Source: Catenaria anguillulae PL171 (taxonomy: Eukaryota > Blastocladiomycota > Blastocladiomycetes > Blastocladiales > Catenariaceae). Taken from it: a DNA stretch of 47,105 nucleotides. The notes beneath the pieces are model-generated. The model was not told where the DNA came from, made no database searches, and saw only the letters and a program-made list of their open reading frames with translations. Shown in pieces: positions 1-9,637 of this stretch. A program made the translations under genes and the position numbers. The stretch covers positions 1-47,105 of the forward strand of contig MCFL01000189.1 of NCBI GenBank assembly GCA_002102555.1, in the 5' to 3' direction. Numbering within the stretch: position 1 is the stretch's first letter; every line of letters begins with the position of its first letter.

Positions 1-734
1 ATGCAGTAAGGATGCACTCTCCTCACTTTCCCACGATGCTATTGATAAGTATCTTGAAGCAAAACAACCAGTACCAAGAGCAATCACGACCCAGTATCGG
101 CCAGGGCCTTGCCAAACTTGAAGTTGCCCGGTTGCTCATGATGGACGCTGCTGCATCTCGAGTGGGGGCCTGCTTCTCACGCACCTTGTACGACTCGGAT
201 TTCGCCCTCATTCCCTCTCTGCGGCAGTCTTCAGTTGGAGAGCCCCCGACGACAACCATTCCGGCCGGCAGGACGCATCGGCGCATCGGTGCATCGGCGA
301 CTGTTGGGTTGCCAGTCTTGCTATTTGTCGCGAGTCTACCTTTCGTCCATGCCTGTTGGTTGGTTGGTGGTTGGTTGGTTGGTACGTCGACAATGCACAT
401 AGCAAGTCCGCCTCGTCGTCGTGTGTGCGTAGCGGAGCGAGCTCTGTTCAAGGGTCGTCTCCCGTCGCCCACCAGCCGCGCAGTGGCCCAACCAAGCCGC
501 CCGTCCTCATTTCATTTCGCTCGAGATCGGTTGTTTCCTCTCCTTTTTCGTGCGTGGTGTGTGCTCACCCCACTCAACCCTTGCTGCTCGCACTCCCACA
601 TCGTCCCCGCCCAGCATCGCCCCCGACGCAAACGCTCAAAAGGCAACCACCGCCCCATCTCCTTCCAAACTTGCATCGCCATTCAATCGTCGTTTCATTT
701 CATAACTCCGTCCAGCATTTTTTCCACCCTCAAG
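1..734. other. Upstream region of the YcnI-like gene, no gene seen
   Basis: No convincing gene is visible. An open frame runs in phase with the downstream gene, but its translation is low in complexity with no family resemblance. The true start at 735 is followed directly by a signal peptide. A short GGTTGGTT-type repeat lies near 356-382. The stretch probably holds the promoter and 5' leader of the downstream gene. Confidence 0.5.
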
Positions 735-1440
735 ATGCACTCATCGCTCCTCCTTGTTCTGCTCCTCGCAGCTGCCTCTGCGCACGCGCACGTGACTCTG
801 TCCCCCTCCTCGGTCCCTCGCAACGCCTATGTCGTGACTGCTGTCCGCGTGCCTCACGGATGCGATGGAGGCGCCGCCACATCGGCCGTCACGGTGACGA
901 TTCCGCAAAATGTTACCAACGTCAAGCCCGAAGCCGTTCCTGGATGGACTATCACCATGAAGAACCGTCCACTGGTCCCACCCATCACCAGCCACGGCAA
1001 GACCATCAACGAGACAGTTGATACCGTGACGTGGGCGGGCGGTCCGGCAATTGCCGATGCGCATTACTTTGATTTCGGGTTGATGTGGAAGTCGCCTGAC
1101 GCCGTGTTGCGCATCCAGTTCCCCGTCAACCAGACTTGTGTTGGTGGCAACGTGACTTCTTGGAGTACGCCTCAGTTTTTTGTCATATATTCACTCGATT
1201 TCCTTATCAACTTGACCCATCATCTGCCTTGCTTCAGGTCAAATCCGCACCAACCCGCAAGACACTTCGCCCATGCCGTTCCCCGCGCCTGGTGTTTCCA
1301 TCACCGATGCCCCTCCCGCTGCCGGTGCCGCTCCCAACGCCACGGCGGCTGGCGCCACGGGCAAGTCGTCGGCTGGGAACACCGTCGTCGACATGGTGCC
1401 CGCGGTCTTGGCTGCTGGCGCTGCCTTGCTCTTCAACTAA
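735..1440 (+). CDS. Secreted YcnI-like (DUF1775) copper-binding-type protein, probable GPI anchor
   Basis: The spliced product is about 210 aa, with one 73-nt intron at 1165-1237 (donor GTACGC, acceptor TTCAG, phase 1). Residues 1-18 form a signal peptide ending AHA, so the mature protein would start HVTLSPSS. An N-terminal His is the conserved copper ligand of bacterial YcnI proteins. A GWTI Trp motif and the order of hydrophobic strands also fit DUF1775. After the domain come an Ala/Pro/Thr linker and a hydrophobic C-terminus (PAVLAAGAALLFN), typical of a GPI-anchor signal. The start at 735 is chosen because the signal peptide begins there. Placement on the outer face of the membrane or wall is inferred. 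Copper binding is known for the family but is not shown by the sequence alone. Confidence 0.82.
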
Positions 1441-1961
1441 GCAAGGTGTGTCCTGATTCGATATGAAAAAGAAAAGAACAAGATGTTGGCCACAAGAATA
1501 CCCTTTTCCTGCAGACTCTTGGTTGGTCTTTGTTGTTTGCTTGATTTATGTCCTTGTTTGTACCCATTTGCTGCCTCCCATCATACATGTTTCGTCTTGT
1601 CGTGGATGCCGTGTCCATTCTTGGAGTTCTTCCTTTTCCGCTTTCGACGCACGGCCGCTCTCTGGGTTTGACGCGAACCGGCTTACGAACATCAACTATG
1701 GATCTAGTCCAGCATTGCCATGGTTTGGAAGGGCAAAAGCAATTGGGTCACGCAAATGTCAAACCAGACACTTGAGACCGTCTGGCAGAGCGATGTACAT
1801 GTGTATATACATGGGGATCGAGTCATGTGCAAGTCAGAGAGATAAATACTTGGGCACTGCAAGAAGTTGGGGGACAAAACTTGAACCAACCCCGCACGCC
1901 CGTAAACTGGCCATCCCGCGATCCACGGCAACGATGCTTGATTTGCCGCCGCTTGAGCTAC
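1441..1961. other. Convergent intergenic spacer
   Basis: This lies between the stop of the YcnI-like gene on the plus strand and the stop of the minus-strand coiled-coil ORF. It probably contains both 3' ends. No gene, RNA or repeat is recognised. Confidence 0.5.
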
Positions 1962-2723
1962 TTACTGCCCAGCCGAACTCGACCCGGATTCCAACCCCGG
2001 CGCATGTCCACTCCCGTCGCCCAATTCGCCCTGGCATACGGGTACCCACCGCAGAACCATCCCATTCAGCGCATGCGTGCCGGGCAGCACACCGCTTGGC
2101 TTGCGAGCGTGGCTCAAGATCTTGAAATACTCGGGCATGTCGACAATGTACTCGTGCAGGGCCTTGTGTTGGCGGAGCGACGCCGCGATCGATACCGGCG
2201 ACTCGCCAAAACTGGGCAACTTCTCGAGCGACTTTGTTGCGAAGTCGGATTGCTTTTCGGTCGGTGGTTTGGCGGTGGTAGGCGGAAGCGTCGTCGTCGG
2301 GCCTTGTGCTTGGGTAGAGGCGGCGACGGCGGCGGTCTGCACGGACTGGGCGAGCAGCGCCTGGTAGTTCTTGTTGGTGTCCCGCAGATCAGCGTTGATG
2401 GTGGACAGGTCATCTTGCGCCCGGTCTAATCTTGCCCGAGTCTGCGAGAGCGACAGGTCAAGGGCGGCAACCTGCTGCCGAAGTTGGCCGATCTCTTGCT
2501 GGGCTTCCTGTTGCGCGGCAGCAGCGTTCGTTTTGAATTGGTTTTCGCTTTGAATCAGCACGGCAATGGCGCGAGCCGAGAAGTCGGCAGCGTTGGCGAC
2601 ACCGGAGGCGGTGAGCGCAGCCGTAAAGGCCGCCGCTCCCTCTTGGTTGGCCGTGTCCGCGGGGGTGGGTGTCTTTGCCACCAAGGCAATGAATCGGGGC
2701 CAGTCTGCGTTGAGCTGGGCCAT
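1962..2723 (-). CDS. Unrecognised Ala/Gln-rich coiled-coil protein
   Basis: The frame is 253 aa, starting at a well-placed ATG (context AACCATGG). Residues 1-65 are Ala-rich. About 65-130 read as a heptad-like coiled coil (QQEAQQEIGQLRQQVAALDL and similar), followed by a Thr/Pro linker and a C-terminal part containing LPSFGESP. Near the C-terminus, NGMVLRWVPV resembles [10 protein letters not shown] in the zinc-finger protein encoded at 6566-9637. The reading frame stays open upstream to 3098 into a module also shared with that gene, so this ORF may be the last exon of a longer mosaic gene. No family was recognised and no function is proposed. Confidence 0.45.
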   Translation of the reverse strand: MAQLNADWPRFIALVAKTPTPADTANQEGAAAFTAALTASGVANAADFSARAIAVLIQSENQFKTNAAAAQQEAQQEIGQLRQQVAALDLSLSQTRARLDRAQDDLSTINADLRDTNKNYQALLAQSVQTAAVAASTQAQGPTTTLPPTTAKPPTEKQSDFATKSLEKLPSFGESPVSIAASLRQHKALHEYIVDMPEYFKILSHARKPSGVLPGTHALNGMVLRWVPVCQGELGDGSGHAPGLESGSSSAGQ

Positions 2724-2929
2724 GGTTACCGGGTCGTGGGGTTTTACGGCAAGACAAACTGTAAAGAACGAGGCGGTAGGGCCGAGCGGAAGCAATGCAT
2801 AGAGCAGTAGACTGTAGAAGAAGATGTATGAATCGTTGTCTTGCAAAGAGGACACGATACAATCAGCATTGAAGGTGAACAACTCTGAACAATAACTCCA
2901 CCTCAACGCACCCTGAACACACCTGTCAC

Positions 2930-3797
2930 GCGTGGTCGTGACAGCGGTGTAGTAACCAGAACGGCCGGTCCAGTCAAGGGACCCCTGGTATTGATGAGAA
3001 CGTGCGAGGCGTGTTCTTGGCGGTGGAGAGAGCCAGTCGGGATCGTGGGCGTGGATATCCCAATGGGCCAGCGGCGGGTATCGAGGTGCCTCGCCCAAGG
3101 GCTCGTGGCTGTATCTATGGTCTCGTAAGTGAATGACATGGAGACAAGTGAGTATATGCGCAGCATAGCAGTGGAGATCAGCTGAGAGAGATCCTCATCC
3201 GTTGTCAGGCACGAGCTTTGGCCAGCCAATGATTCGGGCAAAGTGTGAAACAAAGGGGACAGGGTCATTGTAAGGAGCGAAAAGGAAAGCGAGCAAAATG
3301 ATCACCACGCATACATACCCCTGCAAGTGAAGAGGGCTCTGGCCAGCGTATGAGTTGCCGCGATCGGTACCGCGTGGAGGGTGGTGGTTCCTGTGTCGGG
3401 CACGATGTTGGTCGTGATACACCTCGGCAGCTGCTGGCCAACAGTTGTCGCGACTCACAATGTACGTGTCGGGAGCCGGGGCTACGGCGTGGGGGATAGG
3501 AGCGAGTGTATGAGGGCTTGAGGGGTCGAATCCAGAGGGATACAAAGACAAGGGTGAAGCGGGGTTGACGCAGCGGCCCGGCGGGAGGAACGGTTGCGTG
3601 TATGCTCGTGAGGAAAAGGCGGACGAGGAGGCTGGTTGCGGAAGGCAAAGAAACCAAGTCTGGGGGCCCAGTGCAAGGTTTGGGAGCTGCTGCCGCAGTA
3701 GTCTCGGGTGGTCTGCATGATCGTATGGGAACGGAATCGGAAACGGGCCCCTTGGATGCCCCGTGCCTTGTGCGGATCGTGAATGAGGACTTGCCGA
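2930..3797 (-). repeat. Pro/Tyr/His-rich exon module shared with the zinc-finger locus (copy 1)
   Basis: The minus strand encodes, in one open frame, SAQGTGHPRGP, then AYTQPF, then FDPSSPHTLAPI, then SPLHLQG. A probable 204-nt intron follows (3115-3318, donor GTATGT), then YSHEPLGEAPRYPP and LDWTGRSGYYT. The same order occurs at about 9640-10605 (FSKGTGHSRGP, AYTQPF, LDPSNYCTLAPI, HSHHPFGESPGYPP, LPSWTSRTGDFT). A 185-nt intron lies at the matching point there, and both introns contain GCGCATATACTCACTT. The frame is continuous here but shifts in the other copy. This is a duplicated multi-exon segment; whether it is translated is unknown. Confidence 0.65.
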
Positions 3798-4568
3798 GGA
3801 GCACCTGGTGAAGCTCGCCAATAAGGAGCTCTTGCTCCTTTACTGCCGCCGTTGCCCTTTCGAAGGCCGCCGCCTGATGCGCTGCTGCCTCGTCCGCCTT
3901 GATGACCTGGGTGCGGTCGACGGCCGCGTCGCCTTGAGCCATAAAGCATTGTGTATGCAGGGCCACGAGCTTGGCTTTCATGGTGGCAAGCTCGGCGCGG
4001 GCAGAGGCGAGTTGGGCGTGTTCGTCGTCTCGGGTAGCCTCGATGGTGGCAATGTCGGCGCGAGTAGCAGTGAGTTGTGCATGGGTGCCGTCGCGGTCGG
4101 CCCGGGTCGCGGCCAGGTCGGTTGCTTGCCAAATACATGTCCCTGCGGTTGCCGATGATCGGGAATATGTCCACGAGGCGGGAAGCGATGAAATGTGCAG
4201 TCGCGTTCCCGCGCGCAACCAGATCGGACAAGAAGAACGCGGGCGACGCAGAGACGGGCAACACAGGGACCAAAGGCAAGAACCTGAATATACCCAAGAA
4301 GAAGCCAGATCGGGTGAGTGCGAGCTGATATGAGGGCAGAGGGCGACCATGCGAAGAGCTGGGTGCGAACAGGCGATTGCCAGCCCGATCCAGCAATGAA
4401 AGCGGCACAAGAGCAAGAAGAAGGGGATCCGTACAGGAAGACAAAGAACGCAAACGAAAAGAGGACGGATGGGGACGCAGAGCGCCGGAAGATGCGGCGA
4501 TGGGTGCGTGAGGCGGCAGCGATACGCAAGTCCATCGGGACGCGAGGGGCAGAGTTGGGGGCGGACAT
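3798..4568 (-). pseudogene. Copy A of the membrane/coiled-coil family, internally deleted and fused
   Basis: The ATG at 4568 matches that of copy B (29011) and begins MSAPNSAPRVPMDLRIAAAS. The same hydrophobic N-terminus follows, and the acceptor before 4283 is conserved. Unlike copy B, the first exon is one base out of phase with the second. At about 4145 the sequence jumps from the region matching B residues near 110 straight into the late coiled coil (DLAATRADRDG onward). That removes roughly 1.1 kb, including the internal membrane segment. The coil ends GELHQVL at 3799-3804, where homology to the family stops and the zinc-finger-locus module begins. The stretch around 3800-4010 is nearly identical to copy C (22240-22450). 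It is probably a non-functional mosaic. Confidence 0.6.
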
Positions 4569-4716
4569 GACGATGCCGCGAGAACAAGGGGTTTGGGGGT
4601 TGCAGGTAGCTTTGGGAGCAGGTTGCAGAGACTTTTGGGCGTTTCGGAGGCAATTGAATTGCGATACGCAGTCTTGGGGAAAGAGCTATAACGGGTTTGG
4701 GCGTGGGAATCGGACG

Positions 4717-4725
4717 TATTTAAAT
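4717..4725 (-). promoter_or_regulatory. TATA-like element upstream of copy A
   Basis: TATTTAAAT lies about 150 bases upstream of the copy A start at 4568. The same sequence sits at the equivalent place in the copy B block (29160-29168), with conserved flanks. It is a plausible core promoter; activity is inferred. Confidence 0.35.
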
Positions 4726-5066
4726 GGCAAGCGAGGACGCGTCTGCGCAGACACAAGAAAAAGCGATTCGGACGAGCCAGATGAGCCAGATGTGCCAAGC
4801 TTGGAAGAAAGCGCAACTGAAGGAAAAGCATGACGTGGATAAAGTGAACGAACGAACGAGTTGTGAGCGAGCGAGTGACGACTGAGCAGACAGCATGCGT
4901 CACGGTGTGTCGGCCGAGCCTGCCCAAACAAATCCCGTCGTACAAATGTGCAAGTGCAGTGCAAGTGCCAGTGCCAGTGCCTGTGAAAGTCAGAGTCAGT
5001 GTTGACGTGAACTCATCGGCATCATCACCATACCATCCATCCACCATTCATGCCGCAGCCATCGCC

Positions 5067-5702
5067 ATGACACCCACAACCCGATGCAAATGCATTCCCC
5101 ATGCCGTGGGCACACGCAAATGTACTTCAATCGACCTCCTCGTGCCATTCGGCGGCGGCACGTCGATGGCGGATCGGCCGCTTGGAGGCCTTATTCCGGC
5201 CGACCGACTTGTTACTCCTCCTCAAACACTCACAACCAACTTGGCTTGCATGCGCACGGACGTCCTGGCATGCTCGCCGCGGAGCCAGTACCGGCTCACC
5301 TGCTCGGGCACATCGTACACATGCCACGGATGCGGACGGGTGTTCAACGCATTGACTTTGACTTGCGCGTGGCATGCGGCACGCGCAGTCTCACTCAACA
5401 CTGAACACGGAACGGTAATGACGGGTGCCTCGACACTCGCCACACCGCAAGGCATTGCGTCAAATCCACACGGTCCGGACTGCGACTGCTCCGGCCGTCA
5501 ACTCGAAGGACTCGGCCAAGGCAATTGCGCCCGTCGGACACAAGCGACTCGGGTTTCTTTTTCCTCAGCGTGATCCAAGAGTGGATTGTTGGCGTAGAGG
5601 TCGCTCAACCTGGTGCCAGGCGATTGAGGAATGTGCGAATCAAGGCTGAGTCTGGATCCCAGCCTCGAAACATTGGCATTTCCTCATGTGATTGCTTTGG
5701 GT
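5067..5702 (+). pseudogene. Copy of the divergent ORF X, frame-disrupted
   Basis: This is the partner of the 205-aa ORF at 29571-30188. It starts identically (MTPTTRCKCIPHAVGTRK) and ends with the same C-terminus (DSGFFFLSVIQEWI, RNIGISSCDCFG) and stop. Between these ends the reading frame differs from the partner because of indels, one of about 10 bases near 5211 and another near 5350. The last 90 or so codons remain open in the partner frame. No family is recognised. It is transcribed, if at all, away from copy A. Confidence 0.4.
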
Positions 5703-5822
5703 GACTTTCTGCATGGCTCGGGCCTCAACTGAGACATTTTGGGAACGGATTCATTCATGATGTCAAGTTGATTTCAACCAGCAAGGACTGTGTTTCGAGG
5801 ACGACGCGCGTCAAATCGACGG

Positions 5823-6565
5823 CCAGCCGAAGTTGATCCGCGCCGACCGCCTTGGACCCGTCCTGACCGCCCTGACCCCGCTCCTTCTCGTCACAGGTCG
5901 CCAAGAGCTCGAGTCGTCCACGACCGACCTGCACGTATTACTTGTCCTCGCCCACCCAGACATTTACTCTTTGGAATACGCATGCACGTCGTGCAGCATC
6001 CCACTGCTCAATACTTTGCGCCGGCTGGCCAGCACCCGACGCGCGTCGCTTTGCCGCTTGCCTGCTCCTCGGCCTCAATTAGTCGCGTTCAAGACTTGTG
6101 TGCTGCTCACAGCATATTTACCTTGATTGATCTTGGCATTGGCTGTGAACCCCGGTTCCGAGTCAAGGTGGTACGAAAAGAGGTTTCGAGTCTTTCAAGG
6201 GAAGGAGTTTTCAGCTCAGCGTGGATGTACTTGATATCGGTCAATCGTCAATTTTCAATTACAGGGGATTTGGCCGTCGCCTGTGTCAGTCTGGTCTCGA
6301 CCTGATTGCGGTCTCTGCAGCACGTTGCACGAATGATGGTGGAAGAGTGAACTTCATTCGATGATCAACAAGTGTGGCAAGATCCAAAAAGCGCAGCAAA
6401 ATTGCAACGTGAGACAAAAGCGAGAAAAACAAAACACTTCGCCGGATCGGTGAGATAAATAAAAACGAGAGAAAAACGTGACGAGGACAAGAAGAAAAAC
6501 AAAGAACAATCCCAAACAAAAAGAACAACGGCCGTCGATGGCCGCCGCACGATCCGCGGCCACAA
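5823..6565. other. Spacer between repeat block and zinc-finger gene
   Basis: No supported gene. Open frames here have no family resemblance and unbiased composition. The right part (about 6310-6565) is A-rich on the plus strand and lies just past the zinc-finger gene stop, so it probably holds that gene's 3' UTR. Confidence 0.4.
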
Positions 6566-6987
6566 CTACTGTCGTGGTGATGCCGACACACTCGACCCAG
6601 ATCCCGACCCCCGTCCATGCCCGCCCGTGGCACCGTGATACGGAGACCCATTCCCTGACCCGCCGCCACCATTCCTTTCACCCGTACGCCCACCACTGGA
6701 CCGTGACGGTGGCCGCGACGTGCGCGAGGCACGCGACGCAGGACGAGACAAGTTGACGGGCGACCTGTGCTGGACAGGTCCACTCATGGCCGCCGACGAC
6801 GACGCGGGCGACCTGCCAGGCGGAAGCGCTCCGTGCCACAGTCCTTGGTGGTGCGGGCTCAAGTCCGCGTGGTGCGACAGGGTACCGGGCGGCGCAGCCA
6901 GTGAGCCCCAGTGCGGGCTGCGGCCAGACGAAGAAGAGGGTGCGCCGCCGAGGTAGCCAGGTGGCGGGTAGCTGCACTGTTGCTGTT

Positions 6988-7081
<94 letters not shown>

Positions 7082-9637
7082 ATGGTGTTGGTGGACGTGA
7101 GGGCGGGTACGCGGGTGTTGTGGCGGGTGCTGCGCATACCCACTATCATGGCAATAGCCATCCTCGTCATCCTCGCCGTCGTCATCGTCGTCGTGTACCA
7201 GTGGCGGTCGGCGACGCCTCGACCGCAATGACGAAGATCCAGACGACCGAGCCGGCGGCGACGCGACGAACGGCATTCCGCTCGGACCTTGCACGGGCAC
7301 AATGTTGGGATGTCCCTGGCCCACAACCTGCGCACCACCCGCCTCATCTTGATACACGGGCACCCACTGCAGCATCATGCCGTTGGGCGCCGCATGCCCA
7401 TCCATTTGCACCGGTAGTATGCCGGTTTGCGGGGCCGCGACAAACATGGGTGACCCATCGACGGGCGACACGGACTGGATGAAAAAGGTCGTGGATGCCG
7501 CAGCAGCGGCGGCTGCAGCCTGGGCAGCAGCAGCAGCCATCGCTTGCTCCTGGCGCTGCGCCTGCTTTTCGTGGATCTTGATATGCTGAGCAAGATTGTC
7601 GGTGCGCGAGAACCGCTTGCCACACAGAGGCTCGGGGCATAGGAAAGGACGCTCGCCCGAGTGGATCCGCATGTGCCGCTTCAAGTGCTCGCCGCGCTTG
7701 AACGCCTCATTGCACTCTGGGCACACAAACTTGCGCTCGTGAAGCGACTTTGCTCCCAGTGCCTTTGCGGCGCGACGTCTGCCTGTTGGCAGCTTGGGGC
7801 CAGGGGGTGTGTCGGCCGAGGAAGATATTGGACCAGGAACGAGGGGTGGGTTGAGAGTTGCGTGCGCGGGCGACGGATGTTGGTTGGGCCGATCGGACAC
7901 AGCTGCAGCCGTAGGCGGGTGTGAAGTTGCAGAAGACATGAGTGGCATGACTTGGGTGGCTTCTTGTGGGCGAGATGGACCTGCGAAAGCAGGCATACCG
8001 GCCGTGGCGGCTGGTGTGGGTTGGGCATGCTGCGTAATCCCTTGACCTTGATCGTGAGGCGGGTAAGGGTATCGACCTACACATCAAACACACACATTTC
8101 AAAATGTATAAGAAAGGATGCAAAAGTAGTGACGAACGTCAGACGCGACTGTACCGTTCGGCGCGGCAGCAACCATACCACCATGCATGCCACCAGACGA
8201 TCCCCCCGACGCTACGGCCGCGGCTGCAGCTGCCGCCAACGGCGCCATGAGTACATTGGGATGGCTGAGCGACGACGGAGACGCTGGCGAAGCAAGATCC
8301 ATGCGTGCCGACACATACTGTCCCTCGTGCTGTTGCTTCTGTAGCTGTTCCTGATGCTGCTGCTTACGGTTCGCAGGCGGGCGACCTCGCGATGCACCGC
8401 CACCCGCTGCGCTGCTCGCCAATGTGCGGCCCGACCTACGCCTGCCGCTCTGGATTCCACCGGCACGGTCCGACGTCGACGGCTTGAACTCGGGATCGTC
8501 GTCATCCTCCACGTCAGAATCGCCATCGTCGCTTGAGGTCGAGGTCGAGATCGACGTCGAGGTCGACTGCTGGCCCGAGGCATATTGGCTGCCGTCAGAA
8601 GACCCTGACGACGTGGATGACGCTGCGTCTTCGTCGCCGTCGTCGGCATCGCTGAGATCTTGGTTATCCGAGTCAGAGTGACGAGGACCAACACCGACGA
8701 CGGCTGGCTCGGAAGAGACACGGGCTGACCTGCGCCATGACCGTGATCGGGCGTCATGGGATGTATTGCGTGCATTGTTTGCGGAGGGTTGAGCGGACGC
8801 GGCCGAGGCAGGTAACGATGCGTCAGGTGGTTGAGTGAAGACATCATCATCATCATCATCTTGGTGCGATGATCGTGTGCGTTTCCTTTTTGTCCCGCTG
8901 CGGGCATGGGAGGGCTCGCTTACTTCTTTGCCCTTGCCACCCTTGCCGATGAGCTGCTGCTGCTGATGGAGTAACTGCGCCTGCGACAAGGACTGCAACA
9001 ACATGCCCGAATCGGCCCTGGCCACGGTCGCACCATCCGTCAGCGTTGCTGCTGATCCGCCCGTCGGGACAGTATCCATGGTGACGCCGGGCTGTGGCTG
9101 TGTGGGGACGACAAAAGCTTGTTGGCCATTGGGCATGGTCATCATCATCATGCCTTGCACCTGCATGGGACTGAGCCCCGACTGGATCGCAAATTGCGCA
9201 ACGGCCGCGGGGGGCGCCGGCACCCACTTGCCTGGCGGCGGCAGGGTCAAGGCCTGTGGACCCGTGCGGGCTCTTTTGCGGGATGGACCAGGAGGCGCAG
9301 GCCCGTGAAGAGACTGCTGATTGGATTCATATCCTGGTTGGTGGTGCTGGTGCTGCTCGTACTCCTTGACAATCGCATCAATGTCGCCGAGGTTGGCCGT
9401 TGGGTCGGCGGGAAACAAGCCGGTCGAGAAATCGAGGTCCGACTGACCTCCATGCTCTTGTTGCTGATCCTACGAGCGTGTGCCATGATGTTGTCAACAA
9501 ACAAACTTGTTCGCAGGTCCTCAGGGACGCGTTTGTGTTTGTGCGAAAGTGTGACGGATCACCGACAGCAACGAAAACGGACGTACTCTGACCATGCCCG
9601 CGGCCGGAGACCGCTGCTGCTGCTGCTGCTGCTGCAT
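6566..9637 (-). CDS. Msn2/4-like C2H2 zinc-finger transcription factor with long polyQ
   Basis: Three exons are proposed: 9637-9587, 9469-8155 and 8076-6566 (introns 117 and 78 nt, donors GTACGT and GTACAG, phases 0 and 1), giving 958 aa. Two tandem C2H2 fingers lie near residues 572-626 ([17 protein letters not shown], then [14 protein letters not shown]). The RGEHLKRH and RTDNLAQH helices are like those of the yeast stress factors Msn2/Msn4, which bind CCCCT. Other features are a MQQQQQQQ start, an RGRPP AT-hook-like motif, KRKR basic patches, Asp-rich runs, polyAla after the fingers, and an uninterrupted polyQ of over 30 residues near residue 780. A nuclear, stress-type regulatory role is inferred from the fingers. 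The start is conservative: in-phase sequence continues upstream through a module with a conserved intron, and an attractive earlier ATG exists at 10783. Confidence 0.82.
6991..7082 (+). repeat. (TTGCTG)n microsatellite encoding polyQ on the minus strand
   Basis: A run of about 15 TTGCTG units reads as alternating CAG and CAA codons in the zinc-finger gene. The mixed codons would make the tract more stable than pure CAG. The plus-strand polyLeu frame is a shadow. Confidence 0.9.

Larger units (their letters stand above)
4145..5822. repeat. 1.7-kb direct repeat, copy 1
   Basis: This block aligns in the same orientation with 28591-30303, from CGGTTGCCGATG at the left end to GACGCGCGTCAAATCGAC at the right. 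It covers the 5' exon of the coiled-coil family, its TATA-like promoter, the intergenic DNA and a divergent ORF upstream. By eye it is highly similar with scattered indels, including a 10-base difference near 5211 and a shorter TGCCAG run near 4966. No terminal inverted repeats or target duplications were seen. Confidence 0.8.

Noticed and set aside
12-734. Long N-terminal extension of the YcnI-like protein from an upstream in-frame start
   Set aside because: The extension is compositionally odd, and a textbook signal peptide starts exactly at 735; an internal signal after 240 residues is unlikely.
1962-2723. The Ala/Gln coiled-coil ORF as an LTR-retroelement gag remnant
   Set aside because: LPSFGESP and the coil-rich N-terminus are superficially similar, but no zinc knuckle, protease or polymerase sequence lies nearby, and the ORF shares pieces with a host zinc-finger gene instead.
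6911-7231. Plus-strand polyleucine membrane protein
   Set aside because: It is the shadow of the polyQ tract of the zinc-finger gene on the minus strand.
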